From: an uncultured Prevotellaceae bacterium
Lineage (GTDB): Bacteria; Bacteroidota; Bacteroidia; Bacteroidales; Bacteroidaceae
Assembly (NCBI GenBank): GCA_902774795.1
Contig: CACYKA010000020.1
Coordinates: 39,709 to 103,708 of the forward strand
Length of the DNA stretch: 64,000 nt
Reading direction: 5' to 3'
Part shown: piece after piece, positions 19,074 through 27,855 of the stretch
Layout of the letters: every line of letters begins with the position of its first letter
Position numbering within the stretch: position 1 is the stretch's first letter
The notes under the pieces: model-generated
Databases searched by the model: none
Seen by the model: only the letters and a program-made list of their open reading frames with translations
What the model was told of the DNA's origin: nothing
Translations under genes and position numbers: made by a program

Positions 19074-19994
19074 ATGGCAAAAGTACTGATTGCAACTGAG
19101 AAGCCATTCGCTGCTCCTGCGGTTGCTGGAATAAAAGAGATTATTGAGAAGGCAGGTTTTGAACTTGCACTCCTTGAGAAATATACAGAAAAGGCACAGC
19201 TTCTTGCTGCTGTTGCTGACGTTGACGCTATCATCATCCGTTCAGACAAGATCGACGCTGAGGTGATGGACGCTGCAAAGAACCTGAAGATTGTGGTTCG
19301 CGCTGGTGCTGGTTACGACAATGTTGACCTCGAGGCTGCAACAGCTCATAACGTTGTTGTCATGAACACTCCTGGTCAGAATGCAAATGCTGTGGCTGAG
19401 CTCGTTCTTGGTCTGCTCGTATATTGTGTTCGTAACTTCTATAATGGCAAGGCTGGTTCTGAGCTGATGGGCAAGAAACTGGGTATCCTCGCTTTCGGTA
19501 ATGTAGGCCGCAACGTGGCTCGCATCGCTAAGGGCTTCGGTATGGAGGTTTGCGCATACGACGCTTACTGTCCAGCTGATGTTATTGAGGCTGCTGGCGT
19601 AAAGGCTTGCGCTTCACAGGCTGAGCTCTTCAAGGAGGCTGACATCGTATCTCTGCACATCCCTGCAACAGCTGAGACAAAGCAGAGCATCAACTATGAC
19701 CTCTGCTCTACAATGAAGAAAGGTGCTATCCTTATCAACTCTGCTCGTAAGGAGGTTATCGACGAGGCAGGTCTGCTCAAGCTCATGGCTGAGCGTGAGG
19801 ATCTGAAGTACATCACAGACATCATGCCAGATGCTGATGCTGACTTCAAGAAGTTCGAAGGCCGCTACTTCTCTACTCCTAAGAAGATGGGTGCACAGAC
19901 TGCTGAGGCTAACACCAATGCAGGTCTTGCTGCTGCCAATCAGATTGTTGGCTACATCAAGGACGGTATCACAAAGTTCCAGGTGAACAAGTAA
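19074..19994 (+). CDS. serA: D-3-phosphoglycerate dehydrogenase (short form)
   Basis: 306 aa, a short D-2-hydroxyacid dehydrogenase without C-terminal ACT/ASB domains, so it lacks the classical serine-feedback module. The Rossmann motif is LGILAFGNVGRNVARIAKG; catalytic pieces are INSARKEVIDE (Arg region) and the NTPGQNANAVAEL loop. It performs the first step of serine synthesis, with serC. In several Bacteroidales a DUF1015 gene follows; here the terminator follows directly. Confidence 0.92.
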   Translation: MAKVLIATEKPFAAPAVAGIKEIIEKAGFELALLEKYTEKAQLLAAVADVDAIIIRSDKIDAEVMDAAKNLKIVVRAGAGYDNVDLEAATAHNVVVMNTPGQNANAVAELVLGLLVYCVRNFYNGKAGSELMGKKLGILAFGNVGRNVARIAKGFGMEVCAYDAYCPADVIEAAGVKACASQAELFKEADIVSLHIPATAETKQSINYDLCSTMKKGAILINSARKEVIDEAGLLKLMAEREDLKYITDIMPDADADFKKFEGRYFSTPKKMGAQTAEANTNAGLAAANQIVGYIKDGITKFQVNK

Positions 19995-20021
19995 TCCGTT
20001 TACAGTTTTAATACAATAATA

Positions 20022-20057
20022 AAGAAGGCTCTTCATTTTCATGGAGAGCCTTCTTAT
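20022..20057. terminator. Bidirectional terminator between serA and pheS
   Basis: AAGAAGGCTCT and AGAGCCTTCTT form an 11-bp perfect stem with a T-rich or A-rich flank on either side, serving both convergent genes. Confidence 0.88.
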
Positions 20058-20076
20058 TTGTATGCTTATATTGTAA

Positions 20077-21135
20077 TTAGTTCGCTGCTTCGAATTCCTC
20101 GAGGAAACGCTTGTCGTTCTCTGAGAACATACGCAGGTCGCTGACCTGATACTTCAGGTTTGTAATGCGCTCTACGCCGAGACCAAAGGCATATCCGCTA
20201 TATTTCTTTGAGTCTATGCCACAGAGCTCAAGTACGTTGGGGTCAACCATGCCGCAGCCTAGAATCTCCACCCAGCCAGTATGCTTGCAGAATCCGCATC
20301 CTACGCCGCCACATATGTGGCAGGAGATGTCCATCTCGGCAGATGGCTCTGTGAATGGGAAGTATGATGGACGAAGACGTATCTTTGTGTCTGGGCCGAA
20401 CAGCTCGCGGGCGAATGTCAGCATCACCTGTTTCAGGTCTGTGAATGATACGTTCTCGTCAATATACAGTCCCTCAATCTGGTGGAAGAAGCAGTGTGCA
20501 CGTGCTGTGATGGCCTCGTTACGATATACACGTCCTGGACAGATAACACGAATAGGCAGGCCCTCTTCACCCATCTTTGAGGCAATATCCATTACGCGAG
20601 CCTGAACTGATGAGGTATGTGAACGCAGAAGGATATTCTTCGTTACGTCGCCCGTCTTGCTCTCTTCTACGAAGAAAGTGTCCTGCATGTCGCGTGCAGG
20701 ATGGTCTGCAGCGAAGTTCATCTTTGTGAATATGTGCAGGTCGTCTTCCACTTCCGGACCATCAGCAAGTGTGAAGCCCATGCGCTGGAAAATCTCCACA
20801 ATCTCATTCTTCACGATAGAGAGCGGATGGCGTGTACCCAACTCAATAGGATACGCTGTGCGAGTCAGGTCGATGTCATCGGCATCAGAATCCGCACTAC
20901 TCATTATCTGGGCACGCAGGTCGTTGACAGTGTCGAAGGCCAGTTGCTTGAGGGCGTTGATTCTCATGCCTACGGTCTTCTTGTCCTCGGCAGCAACGTT
21001 CTTGAAGTCTGCCATAAGAGCCTGCAACTCTCCTTTGCGTGAAAGGTATTTAATTCGAATAGCTTCCAATTCCTCTGCATTCTTTGCAGTCAGGGATTTA
21101 ATTTCCGATGTCAGTTTGTCAATTTTGTCTAACAT
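20077..21135 (-). CDS. pheS: Phenylalanine--tRNA ligase alpha subunit
   Basis: 352 aa. The N-terminal coiled coil is MLDKIDKLTSEIKSLTAKN. Class II motifs are present: GTRHPLSIVKNEIVEIFQRM (motif 1), CFFHQIEGLYIDE (motif 2) and GYAFGLGVERITNLKY (motif 3). A small Cys cluster CHICGGVGCGFCKHTG is also present, as in several bacterial PheS. It is the catalytic subunit; pheT is not in the window. Confidence 0.95.
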   Translation of the reverse strand: MLDKIDKLTSEIKSLTAKNAEELEAIRIKYLSRKGELQALMADFKNVAAEDKKTVGMRINALKQLAFDTVNDLRAQIMSSADSDADDIDLTRTAYPIELGTRHPLSIVKNEIVEIFQRMGFTLADGPEVEDDLHIFTKMNFAADHPARDMQDTFFVEESKTGDVTKNILLRSHTSSVQARVMDIASKMGEEGLPIRVICPGRVYRNEAITARAHCFFHQIEGLYIDENVSFTDLKQVMLTFARELFGPDTKIRLRPSYFPFTEPSAEMDISCHICGGVGCGFCKHTGWVEILGCGMVDPNVLELCGIDSKKYSGYAFGLGVERITNLKYQVSDLRMFSENDKRFLEEFEAAN

Positions 21136-21162
21136 AAATCTATATTGTGTTTAATTTCTTCT

Positions 21163-21197
21163 AACTTTAAACTCTCAACTTTAAACTCTCAACTTTA
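21163..21197 (-). repeat. 14-bp (double heptad) array between dnaB and pheS
   Basis: Two and a half units of TAAAGTTGAGAGTT on the minus strand begin immediately after the dnaB stop codon. TAA and TGA give stops in all frames. 14 bp equals two heptads. Confidence 0.85.
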
Positions 21198-22715
21198 TTA
21201 ATATGGTACATCGTTCGAGAATGAGCCTGCTCCGCCGTCTAGCGGGTCGTCGTTGGCTATGTCTGCATTCATTCTGCTTCCTCTGAATGAGCCGTCAGTA
21301 GGTCCGTTCACAGAGTAGCCGTCAAATTCGTCAGGATTTGCAAACCTTGTATATTCGCTCTTGAATGACAGCGTCACATCCTTTGTTGCGCCCTTACGGT
21401 GCTTGGCGATACATATCTGTGCCATACCCTTGAGACTGTTGCCCTGTGCGTCTTCCATTATGTGGTAGTATTCAGGACGGTGTACAAAGATTACGATGTC
21501 GGCATCCTGCTCTATGGCACCCGATTCGCGCAGGTCTGAAAGCTGTGGCACCTTGCCTTGCTCTCCAGGGCGCTGTTCTACGGCACGTGACAACTGTGAC
21601 AGCGCAATGATAGGTGTGTCCAACTCTTTTGCAAGACCTTTCAGCGAGCGTGATATGGTTGACACCTCTTCCTGTCTGCTGTTGAACTTCGCACCGCTTG
21701 CGTTCATCAGCTGCAGGTAGTCAATCATGATGAGTTCTACTTTCTTCTCCCTCACCAGACGGCGAGCCTTGGTACGCAGTTCGAAGATACTTAGTCCTGC
21801 TGTGTCATCCACATATAGCGGAGCACCCTGCATCTTGCCGATGTTGTTGTCAAACCTCTTCCATTCGTCATCGTCGAGCTGTCCATTGAGAATCTTGGTA
21901 CCCGATATGGAACAAACGTTTGATATAAGTCTGTTCACAAGCTGCAGGTTATTCATTTCCAATGAGAAGAAAGCCACTGGAATTTTCTCATCGATGGCAA
22001 TGTTCTTGGCCAGAGATAGTGCAAATGATGTCTTACCCATGGCAGGACGTCCTGCTATGATGATCAGGTCCGACTTCTGCCAGCCTGAGGTTATTTTGTC
22101 CAGTTCTGTATATCCTGTAGAAACACCCGTTACGCCGCCTGTGTTTGCTGCCGCCTTTTGTATGGCATCACGAGCCTGCTTCAGCACAGGGTCTATCTGT
22201 GTGTAGTCCTGCTTCAGGTTGTTCTGGGATATTACGAAGAGATCAGTCTCTGCATCCTGCATCACGTCCTTTATGTCCTGTCCCTCATCAAAGGCGTTGG
22301 TAGCAACACGTGATGAGAAACTTATCAGTTCGCGTGCCATATACTTGTCGGCAAGTATAGAGGCATGGTGCTCAATATGTGCCGATGACATCACATTCTC
22401 TGTAAGCCCAATGACATAAGCCGGTGCGCCAACTTCCTCGTACGTTCCCTCACGTTTCAGCTCATCCATAACGGTGAGGTAGTCAACAGGAAGTTCCTTG
22501 ATGTTCAGCGTCTGAATGGCATGGTAAATTTTCTGATGACGAGGGTCCCAGAATGTTTCGGGAGATATCAGCTCAGAGACAACCGTGAAGGCATCACGGT
22601 CGATGAGCAGGGCACCAAGTAGCGCCTTCTCTATCTCCACATCCTGTGGCGGAACATGTCCTAAAGTGGTATCTATGGTAGTTGTCTTCTTTTTAGAGAC
22701 GGATTGTCTTGGCAT
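21198..22715 (-). CDS. dnaB: Replicative DNA helicase DnaB
   Basis: 505 aa from the start MPRQSVSKKKTTTIDTTLGH; a longer in-frame reading to 22838 lies inside ispE and is not family-like. The N-terminal domain is PQDVEIEKALLGALLID; the RecA-like domain has Walker A IIAGRPAMGKTSFALSLA (about 225-242), Walker B LIMIDYLQLM and VALSQLSR-type loop IALSQLSRAVEQRP. It is the hexameric replication-fork helicase. The start overlaps ispE by 23 bp. Confidence 0.95.
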   Translation of the reverse strand: MPRQSVSKKKTTTIDTTLGHVPPQDVEIEKALLGALLIDRDAFTVVSELISPETFWDPRHQKIYHAIQTLNIKELPVDYLTVMDELKREGTYEEVGAPAYVIGLTENVMSSAHIEHHASILADKYMARELISFSSRVATNAFDEGQDIKDVMQDAETDLFVISQNNLKQDYTQIDPVLKQARDAIQKAAANTGGVTGVSTGYTELDKITSGWQKSDLIIIAGRPAMGKTSFALSLAKNIAIDEKIPVAFFSLEMNNLQLVNRLISNVCSISGTKILNGQLDDDEWKRFDNNIGKMQGAPLYVDDTAGLSIFELRTKARRLVREKKVELIMIDYLQLMNASGAKFNSRQEEVSTISRSLKGLAKELDTPIIALSQLSRAVEQRPGEQGKVPQLSDLRESGAIEQDADIVIFVHRPEYYHIMEDAQGNSLKGMAQICIAKHRKGATKDVTLSFKSEYTRFANPDEFDGYSVNGPTDGSFRGSRMNADIANDDPLDGGAGSFSNDVPY

Positions 22716-23505
22716 AATAATCAGAACTTGATAGTTTCGTTTGTCGTGATAAGTCCGGCATTGTGTCGAAGATACCGAATACGGTAGAACCTGAGCCAGA
22801 CATTGAGGCATATATGGCTCCTGCCTCATAGAGAGCATCCTTTACTTCTTTGAGTACTGGCAGCAATGGGAAGATGCTTGCCTCGAAATCATTTGTCAGC
22901 CATTCTTTCCATTCTTTCATCGGACGCAGTACTGATACAGAAGGGGTTTCCTCTGGCTTCCTTGGCGTAATGCCTTTGTATGCCTCCTTGGTAGAGACAG
23001 CTACGTTTGGCTTTATCAGCACCAGATATTTTCCTCTCAGGCACTCCAGAGGCTTCATTGGGGTAATTATGTCACCTATTCCTGTAGCATAAGCTGGAAT
23101 GGGATTCTCTGTGTCAGCATCCACGAAGAAGGCACAGTCGGCACCCAGCTTTGCGGCATACAGTCTCATCTGTTCCACAGAAAGCCCAAGGTTGCATATC
23201 TCGTTTATGGCCCTAATGGTGTATGCGCAGTCGCTGGAACCTCCTCCGAGGCCTGCCTGCATGGGAATATTTTTCGTCAACTTGATGCGCAGGTGTGGAA
23301 GTGCAAAAACCTCCGCCATCAGTCGGTATGCCTTTGTAACAAGGTTATCTTCTGACGGCACATCGTCAACATCACTCGTCTCCACTTCCAGCTCATCACA
23401 AACTCCGATAGGCAGGAATACTGTCTCAAGATTGTGATAGCCGTCAGGACGTTTCTCAGTAACGTTGAGTCCCAGGTTTATCTTTGCGCAAGGATAAAGT
23501 TTCAT
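22693..23505 (-). CDS. ispE: 4-diphosphocytidyl-2-C-methyl-D-erythritol kinase
   Basis: 270 aa, a GHMP kinase. CAKINLGLNVTEKRPDGYH at the N-terminus and the ATP loop PMQAGLGGGSSDCAYTI (about 82-98) are diagnostic; SMSGSGSTVFGIF is motif 3. It phosphorylates CDP-ME in the MEP isoprenoid pathway. It is 15 bp after the HD-domain gene. Confidence 0.94.
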   Translation of the reverse strand: MKLYPCAKINLGLNVTEKRPDGYHNLETVFLPIGVCDELEVETSDVDDVPSEDNLVTKAYRLMAEVFALPHLRIKLTKNIPMQAGLGGGSSDCAYTIRAINEICNLGLSVEQMRLYAAKLGADCAFFVDADTENPIPAYATGIGDIITPMKPLECLRGKYLVLIKPNVAVSTKEAYKGITPRKPEETPSVSVLRPMKEWKEWLTNDFEASIFPLLPVLKEVKDALYEAGAIYASMSGSGSTVFGIFDTMPDLSRQTKLSSSDYYAKTIRL

Positions 23506-23520
23506 GTTGGAATTACTTTC

Positions 23521-24057
23521 TCAATTGCCAAACTTTTCGTTCCACTCCTTGAATATCTCCACTCCGTGCTGTCCGAATTTCTCTAATGAGTGAATGGCTT
23601 CTTCTACTGTCTTTTCGTGTTCGAGACGTGTCTTTGAGAAGAATTTGTCTGCATAGCAAACAATCTTCTCTTCTGTCGTGTCAGGCTCCAGTCCTGGCAG
23701 ACCTGTGCCAGTATGACGGGCACATACGCGCTGATACTTTTCTGCGTCAGGTATCTCGCACCATCCTTCCTTTGATGCCTCTGCAAGCATTTCAGCTCCT
23801 ATCGGTCCGTGCTTCAGATAATCCTCCGTCCCATGACAGTGGATAGACGGAGCGTTACACCTTACGATTCCGATGTCGTGAAGCATGGCGGCATCATATA
23901 CGAATTGCTCGTCAGCCTCCAGCTCCGGATGATTTCTGCAAATCTTCAGAGCCTTCTCTGCCACAGCCGTGCTGTGTACAAGAAGTATTCTCCTCAGCTC
24001 AGGAACCTCCGCCTCCGGATAGTAGTGGTCTATGATGTCATTAACCCAGGATTGCAT
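23521..24057 (-). CDS. HDIG-type HD-domain protein
   Basis: 178 aa. LLVHSTAVAEKALKICRNHP carries the first His and AAMLHDIGIVRCNAP the HD pair; HGTEDYLKHGPIGAEML and ARHTGTGL complete the metal site, as in small HDIG proteins. Substrate unknown; probably a phosphohydrolase. The start codon lies within the last codons of the flavodiiron gene (17-bp overlap). Confidence 0.82.
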   Translation of the reverse strand: MQSWVNDIIDHYYPEAEVPELRRILLVHSTAVAEKALKICRNHPELEADEQFVYDAAMLHDIGIVRCNAPSIHCHGTEDYLKHGPIGAEMLAEASKEGWCEIPDAEKYQRVCARHTGTGLPGLEPDTTEEKIVCYADKFFSKTRLEHEKTVEEAIHSLEKFGQHGVEIFKEWNEKFGN

Positions 24058-25204
24058 CTGCCAGAGCCTCCAATGCTGGAATGTCAGAATCCTTCATTCG
24101 TCCGCGCAGGGTCACCAAGTCACCCTTAATTGTGACGTCTTTCATTCTTGAGAACATCTCTGTCATCACACGTCCTGCTGACGGTGCCCATGAGCCATTC
24201 TCGATGATAGCCACCTCGCGCTTCTGCCAGGTCTTTATCTCCAGATGGTGTATGAAGTCATACATTGGTGGGAACAGTCCTGCGTCGTATGAAGAAGCAG
24301 CCACAACGAGTTTGCCGTATTTGAAGGCATCCTCCACACCCTCGTGAAGGTCTTCGCGTGTGATGTCTGATATTGCCACCTTCTTGCATCCCTTGGCCTT
24401 CAGTATCTCGGCCAGTTTCTCTGCAGCCTCCTTGGTACATCCGTGTATTGAAGCGTATGCTATGAATACGCCCTCAACCTCTACGTCATACTTGGACCAG
24501 ATAGAGTAAAGCCTGAGAGCCTCCTTCAGCATGTCACCCTTCAGTATCGGACCATGCAGCGGCAGAATCTGCTCTATCTCCAGTGCAGACGCTTTCTTCA
24601 GCAGTGTTGATACAGGAGCTCCGTACTTTCCGCAGATGTTGAAGTAATAGCGGCGTGCCTCGCAAGCCCAGTCGTCAAGGTCAGCGTCTATTGTGCCGAA
24701 CTTTCCGAAACCGTCAGCAGAGAACAATACCTTGTCTGTTGCGTCGTATGTCACCATCACCTCTGGCCAGTGTACCATGGGTGCCATGTAGAATGTCAGC
24801 TGATGCTTGCCCAGAGACAGGGTATCACCCTCTTTCACAACCATTGCCCTCTCTTCCACGTCGGTATTAGGGAAGTAGAGTGGCATCATTGTCTTTGCCT
24901 TTGCAGAGCATACCAGCGTGATGTCAGGATACATGGCAACAACGTCGCCAATGCCGGCAGCGTGGTCTGGCTCCAGGTGGTGAACCACAAGATACTTTGG
25001 CTTGCGTCCGTCAAGGGCCTTCTTCAGGTCTTCCTTCCATGCTTCAAGTGTACGGGCGTCAGAAGTATCCATGACAGCGATGTCGTCGTCCATGATGACG
25101 TATGAGTTATAACACATGCCATCAGGTGTCTCGTACTGTGATTCAAACAGTTGGATGTCTTTGTCATCCTGACCAATGTAGATAATATCGTTGGTAATAT
25201 TCAT
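24041..25204 (-). CDS. Flavodiiron protein (A-type flavoprotein)
   Basis: 387 aa. The N-terminal metallo-lactamase domain holds the diiron ligands in VVHHLEPDHAAGIGD (H-x-E-x-D-H, about 79-84), PMVHWPEVMV, FSADGFGKFG and LPLHGPIL. The C-terminal flavodoxin domain starts EGVFIAYASIHGCTKEAAEK (FMN loop). Such proteins reduce O2 to water or NO to N2O, protecting anaerobes. The electron donor, typically a rubredoxin, is not nearby. Confidence 0.92.
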   Translation of the reverse strand: MNITNDIIYIGQDDKDIQLFESQYETPDGMCYNSYVIMDDDIAVMDTSDARTLEAWKEDLKKALDGRKPKYLVVHHLEPDHAAGIGDVVAMYPDITLVCSAKAKTMMPLYFPNTDVEERAMVVKEGDTLSLGKHQLTFYMAPMVHWPEVMVTYDATDKVLFSADGFGKFGTIDADLDDWACEARRYYFNICGKYGAPVSTLLKKASALEIEQILPLHGPILKGDMLKEALRLYSIWSKYDVEVEGVFIAYASIHGCTKEAAEKLAEILKAKGCKKVAISDITREDLHEGVEDAFKYGKLVVAASSYDAGLFPPMYDFIHHLEIKTWQKREVAIIENGSWAPSAGRVMTEMFSRMKDVTIKGDLVTLRGRMKDSDIPALEALADAILG

Positions 25205-25213
25205 GATTAAATT

Positions 25214-25255
25214 CTTTAACCTTTAACCTTTAACCTTTAACCATTAACCATTATT
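25214..25255 (-). repeat. Heptad array from DUF1573 stop to flavodiiron start
   Basis: Six 7-mers (TAATGGT and TAAAGGT on the minus strand) begin with the TAA stop of the DUF1573 gene itself and end about 10 bp before the next ATG. The units fill almost the whole 46-bp gap. Confidence 0.9.
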
Positions 25256-25637
25256 TCTTCTCCTCCGTCATGTCGCCCTCGATGTAGAGGCGTATCAGTT
25301 CAGGCTTGCCGTTAGAGCGTACTGTGATGGTCTTCTTGAAGTGACCAGGCAGCTTGCCGGCACCAACATACTTCACCTCGATAGTACCCTTCTCACCTGG
25401 CTGTACAGGAGTCTTTGTGTATGTAGGTTCAGTACATCCGCATGAAGCCACAGCCTGGTTGATGACGAGTGGGGTAGAGCCCGTGTTGGTAAATGTGAAA
25501 GTACACTTCTGAGTAGAATTAGCCTCAGAGAAACTACCGAAATTGTGTGTGTATTTGTCAAATGTGATAGTTTGGTCCTGTGCGAAAGATGCAACAGACA
25601 TCACACATGCAAACAACATTAAAAATAACTTTTTCAT
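25251..25637 (-). CDS. DUF1573 family exported protein
   Basis: 128 aa with a signal peptide (MKKLFLMLFACVMSVASFA). The mature part is one DUF1573 Ig-like domain: ITFDKYTHNFGSFSEANS, then FTFTNTGSTPLVINQAVASC, CGCTEPTY and KTITVRSNGKPELI. It is common in Bacteroidetes and probably periplasmic; its function is unknown. Both sides carry heptad arrays. Confidence 0.87.
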   Translation of the reverse strand: MKKLFLMLFACVMSVASFAQDQTITFDKYTHNFGSFSEANSTQKCTFTFTNTGSTPLVINQAVASCGCTEPTYTKTPVQPGEKGTIEVKYVGAGKLPGHFKKTITVRSNGKPELIRLYIEGDMTEEKK

Positions 25638-25660
25638 ATCAATTCAGTTTTTAAATTTAT

Positions 25661-25764
25661 ATTCTTAATCTCTTAAACTACTTAAACCTTTTAAACCCTT
25701 AAACTCTTAAACTCTTAAACTTTTAAACTGTCTATAACCTTTAACCTTTAACCTTTCACCTTTA
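25661..25764 (-). repeat. Composite heptad array between MBL hydrolase and DUF1573
   Basis: The part next to the MBL hydrolase gene is 7-mers of TAAAGGT starting at that gene's TAA stop (25762-25764). The rest drifts into 8-9-mers with a TTTAA core. It fills most of the 124-bp gap before DUF1573 and contains stops in every sense-strand frame. Confidence 0.88.
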
Positions 25765-26580
25765 AATAAGTTCATACAACTCGCTTGGCAGCTTGCGTTT
25801 CAGGTCTTCCACTATGAAATCCTTCTGTGCCACGAGGCCGTAAGTGCGCAACACCTGTTCCACAGTCTTCAGAGCCAGTACAGGATGATTATTCTCCTCT
25901 GACAGGTGACACATCCAAACCCTCTTCAGCTTCTGTGTGGCAAAGTTCGCAATAGCCTCGCCGCATTCGTGGTTTGACAGGTGTCCTGTCGGCGACTCTA
26001 TGCGCGTCTTCAGATATTGCGGATATGGACCGTTCTTCAGCATTTGCTTGTCATAGTTGGCTTCTATCACGAGGTAGTTAGCCTCTCCTATGTACTGCTG
26101 CATCTCTTCCGTCACGTGACCCACGTCAGTCATGATGCAGAATGTCAGGCCCTCTTCTGTTCCGTTGTCCACCTCAATTTTGTATCCCACGTTGCCGCTG
26201 CTGTCGTGAGGCACTGCAAACGGGGTGATATAGAAATTGCCCAGCTTCTTGCGGACATTCTTCTCAATCACCTGTCTGTTGTGGTCAGGTATTTTCTTTG
26301 GCACGCAATAATTTCGCATTATGCCATCGTGAACATCGCTGGTGGCATATACGGGAATGTCATATTCGCTGCTTATGACTCCCACGGATTTTATATGGTC
26401 GGCATGGTCATGCGTAATCAGGATTCGATTTATGCTGTCGATGCTGATACCTTTGTCGTGTAGGAATTTCTTCACATTCCTAATACCGACTCCTGCATCA
26501 ATAAGCATGGCATCATTATCCTGAGCAAAGTAATAGCAGTTTCCGCTGCTTCCGCTGCCGAGAGAAATGAATTTCAGCAT
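25762..26580 (-). CDS. MBL-fold hydrolase, YycJ/WalJ-like
   Basis: 272 aa. It begins MLKFISLGSGSSGNCYYF, as in the YycJ group, with metal motif ITHDHADHIKSVG (about 55-67), VPHDSSGNVGY, MTDVGHVTEEM and HLSNHECGEA plus CHLSEENNHP. It is probably a nuclease or phosphodiesterase linked to cell-wall or DNA repair in other phyla; the substrate is not proved. It is first in the operon running to pheS. Confidence 0.85.
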   Translation of the reverse strand: MLKFISLGSGSSGNCYYFAQDNDAMLIDAGVGIRNVKKFLHDKGISIDSINRILITHDHADHIKSVGVISSEYDIPVYATSDVHDGIMRNYCVPKKIPDHNRQVIEKNVRKKLGNFYITPFAVPHDSSGNVGYKIEVDNGTEEGLTFCIMTDVGHVTEEMQQYIGEANYLVIEANYDKQMLKNGPYPQYLKTRIESPTGHLSNHECGEAIANFATQKLKRVWMCHLSEENNHPVLALKTVEQVLRTYGLVAQKDFIVEDLKRKLPSELYELI

Positions 26581-26600
26581 TTATGTATATATTTTGCGTG

Positions 26601-26632
26601 CAAAATTACTATTAAATTATGAGAAATGCAAA
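26601..26632 (-). promoter_or_regulatory. Promoter of MBL hydrolase-pheS operon
   Basis: On the minus strand TTTG (26629-26632), 20 bp, TAATTTTG (26601-26608), 21 bp before the start codon. A perfect match to the Bacteroidetes consensus. Confidence 0.85.
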
Positions 26633-26697
26633 AAAAAATACAAAAATACTCAAAAAGAAAGTTAACATGATGAAATATCAGGCATATAAACAGAGCA

Positions 26698-26732
26698 ACA
26701 AGGGTCTTTGAGCTTGTTCATAAGACCCTTGT
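26698..26732 (-). terminator. Hairpin terminator after apt
   Basis: ACAAGGGTCT and AGACCCTTGT form a 10-bp perfect stem 32 bp beyond the apt stop. The tail is only moderately T-rich. Confidence 0.7.
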
Positions 26733-26763
26733 CGCACAATTTTATGTTATAGTTCCCCTCTTT

Positions 26764-27291
26764 TTATATCGTTATCAGCGTCGTCAGCTCAACGTCCTTG
26801 AATTGGTCTCGACCGCGAAGGCCCTCATCCGTAATCTCCACGATGAAGTTCACGTATGTCTTCTTTGGATGGAAATACTGCACCAACTTATATGCAGCCA
26901 TCGCTGTACCTCCCGTTGCCAGCAGGTCATCATGAATCAGCACCACGTCATCCGAAGTTATTGAGTCGATATGTATTTCTATAGTATCCACGCCATATTC
27001 CTTTGAAAACGACTCCCTGATGACAGTAAATGGCAGCTTTCCCGGTTTGCGTGCCAGTACCACTCCGCATCCCAACCGTGCAGCCAGAGCTGCCGCCATA
27101 ACAAATCCCCTGCTTTCTATGCCCACAATCTTGGTGATGCCCTTGTCCTTATACAGCTCCTCCAGCTCGTCGAGCATAATTTTCATACATTCTGCACTCT
27201 TGTACAGAGTCGTAACATCCCTGAAGTTAATACCCTTTTTCGGGAAGTCATAAATCCAACGTAAGTTGTCAACTAAAACCTGGTTATTCAT
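26764..27291 (-). CDS. apt: Adenine phosphoribosyltransferase
   Basis: 175 aa from MNNQVLVDNLRWIYDFPKKG; an upstream in-frame Met would extend into the NUDIX gene and is rejected. KGINFRDVTTLY, KIVGIESRGFVMAAALA and the PRPP loop VVLIHDDLLATGGTAMAA (about 120-137) are diagnostic. It salvages adenine to AMP. It is 16 bp downstream of the NUDIX gene, so they share a promoter. Confidence 0.94.
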   Translation of the reverse strand: MNNQVLVDNLRWIYDFPKKGINFRDVTTLYKSAECMKIMLDELEELYKDKGITKIVGIESRGFVMAAALAARLGCGVVLARKPGKLPFTVIRESFSKEYGVDTIEIHIDSITSDDVVLIHDDLLATGGTAMAAYKLVQYFHPKKTYVNFIVEITDEGLRGRDQFKDVELTTLITI

Positions 27292-27307
27292 ACTGTTGTA
27301 GTTTTTA

Positions 27308-27745
27308 TTAGTAAATATATTGATACATCTTAATAGCATCCCTCATGATGTCTTCATGGTCGAAGGCTAGGGGAGGGAGCGCATCGATGGGAAACCATTG
27401 AGCCTTGGCAGCATCGTCCTGACCGATTACGGCAACAGGAGCATCAATCACTATCAGATACGCCACCGTAACAGTCCTCCCTCGTGGGTCGCGATTCACT
27501 TTTGAGTATGCGCCAATCTGCTGAAGGTCAGTCACTTCCAGTCCTGTTTCCTCTTCCAACTCTCTTATGGCACATTGCTCCGTTGTCTCATCCATATTCA
27601 TGAATCCGCCTGGAAAAGCCCAGCATCCTTTATATGGGTCAAAGCCCCTCTCTATCAGCAGCACCTGCGGTGTGGCTTCTTTCGTCATCACCACACAATC
27701 CGCCGTCACCGCCGGCCTAGGATATTTGTAAGTATATTGTGTCAT
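27308..27745 (-). CDS. NUDIX hydrolase
   Basis: 145 aa. The Nudix box runs GGFMNMDETTEQCAI then RELEEETGLEV (about 46-71), with all catalytic Glu present. The N-terminus (PAVTADCVVMTKE, QVLLIERGFDPYKGCWAFP) resembles ADP-ribose pyrophosphatase and NrtR-type domains, but no HTH follows, so it is an enzyme. The substrate is probably ADP-ribose or a related dinucleotide. First gene of a two-gene unit with apt. Confidence 0.87.
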   Translation of the reverse strand: MTQYTYKYPRPAVTADCVVMTKEATPQVLLIERGFDPYKGCWAFPGGFMNMDETTEQCAIRELEEETGLEVTDLQQIGAYSKVNRDPRGRTVTVAYLIVIDAPVAVIGQDDAAKAQWFPIDALPPLAFDHEDIMRDAIKMYQYIY

Positions 27746-27781
27746 ATCTCGTTCTCCTCTTAAACTTGTTCACTTTGCTTG

Positions 27782-27813
27782 CAAAGGTAAGCAAAATTCT
27801 CAAATCTTCCAAA
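27782..27813 (-). promoter_or_regulatory. NUDIX-apt promoter
   Basis: On the minus strand TTTG (27810-27813), 20 bp, TACCTTTG (27782-27789), 37 bp before the start. The -33 box lies inside a 22-bp repeat unit, so copies of the -33 region recur upstream. Confidence 0.85.
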
Positions 27814-27850
27814 CAGAATTCTCAAATCTTCCAAACAAAATTCTCAAAAC
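27795..27850. repeat. 22-bp array over NUDIX promoter
   Basis: Units starting AATTCTCAAATCTTCC recur at 27795, 27817 and 27839, an exact 22-bp period, the last truncated. The first unit overlaps the -33 region of the NUDIX promoter. Confidence 0.88.
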
Positions 27851-27855
27851 ATTTG

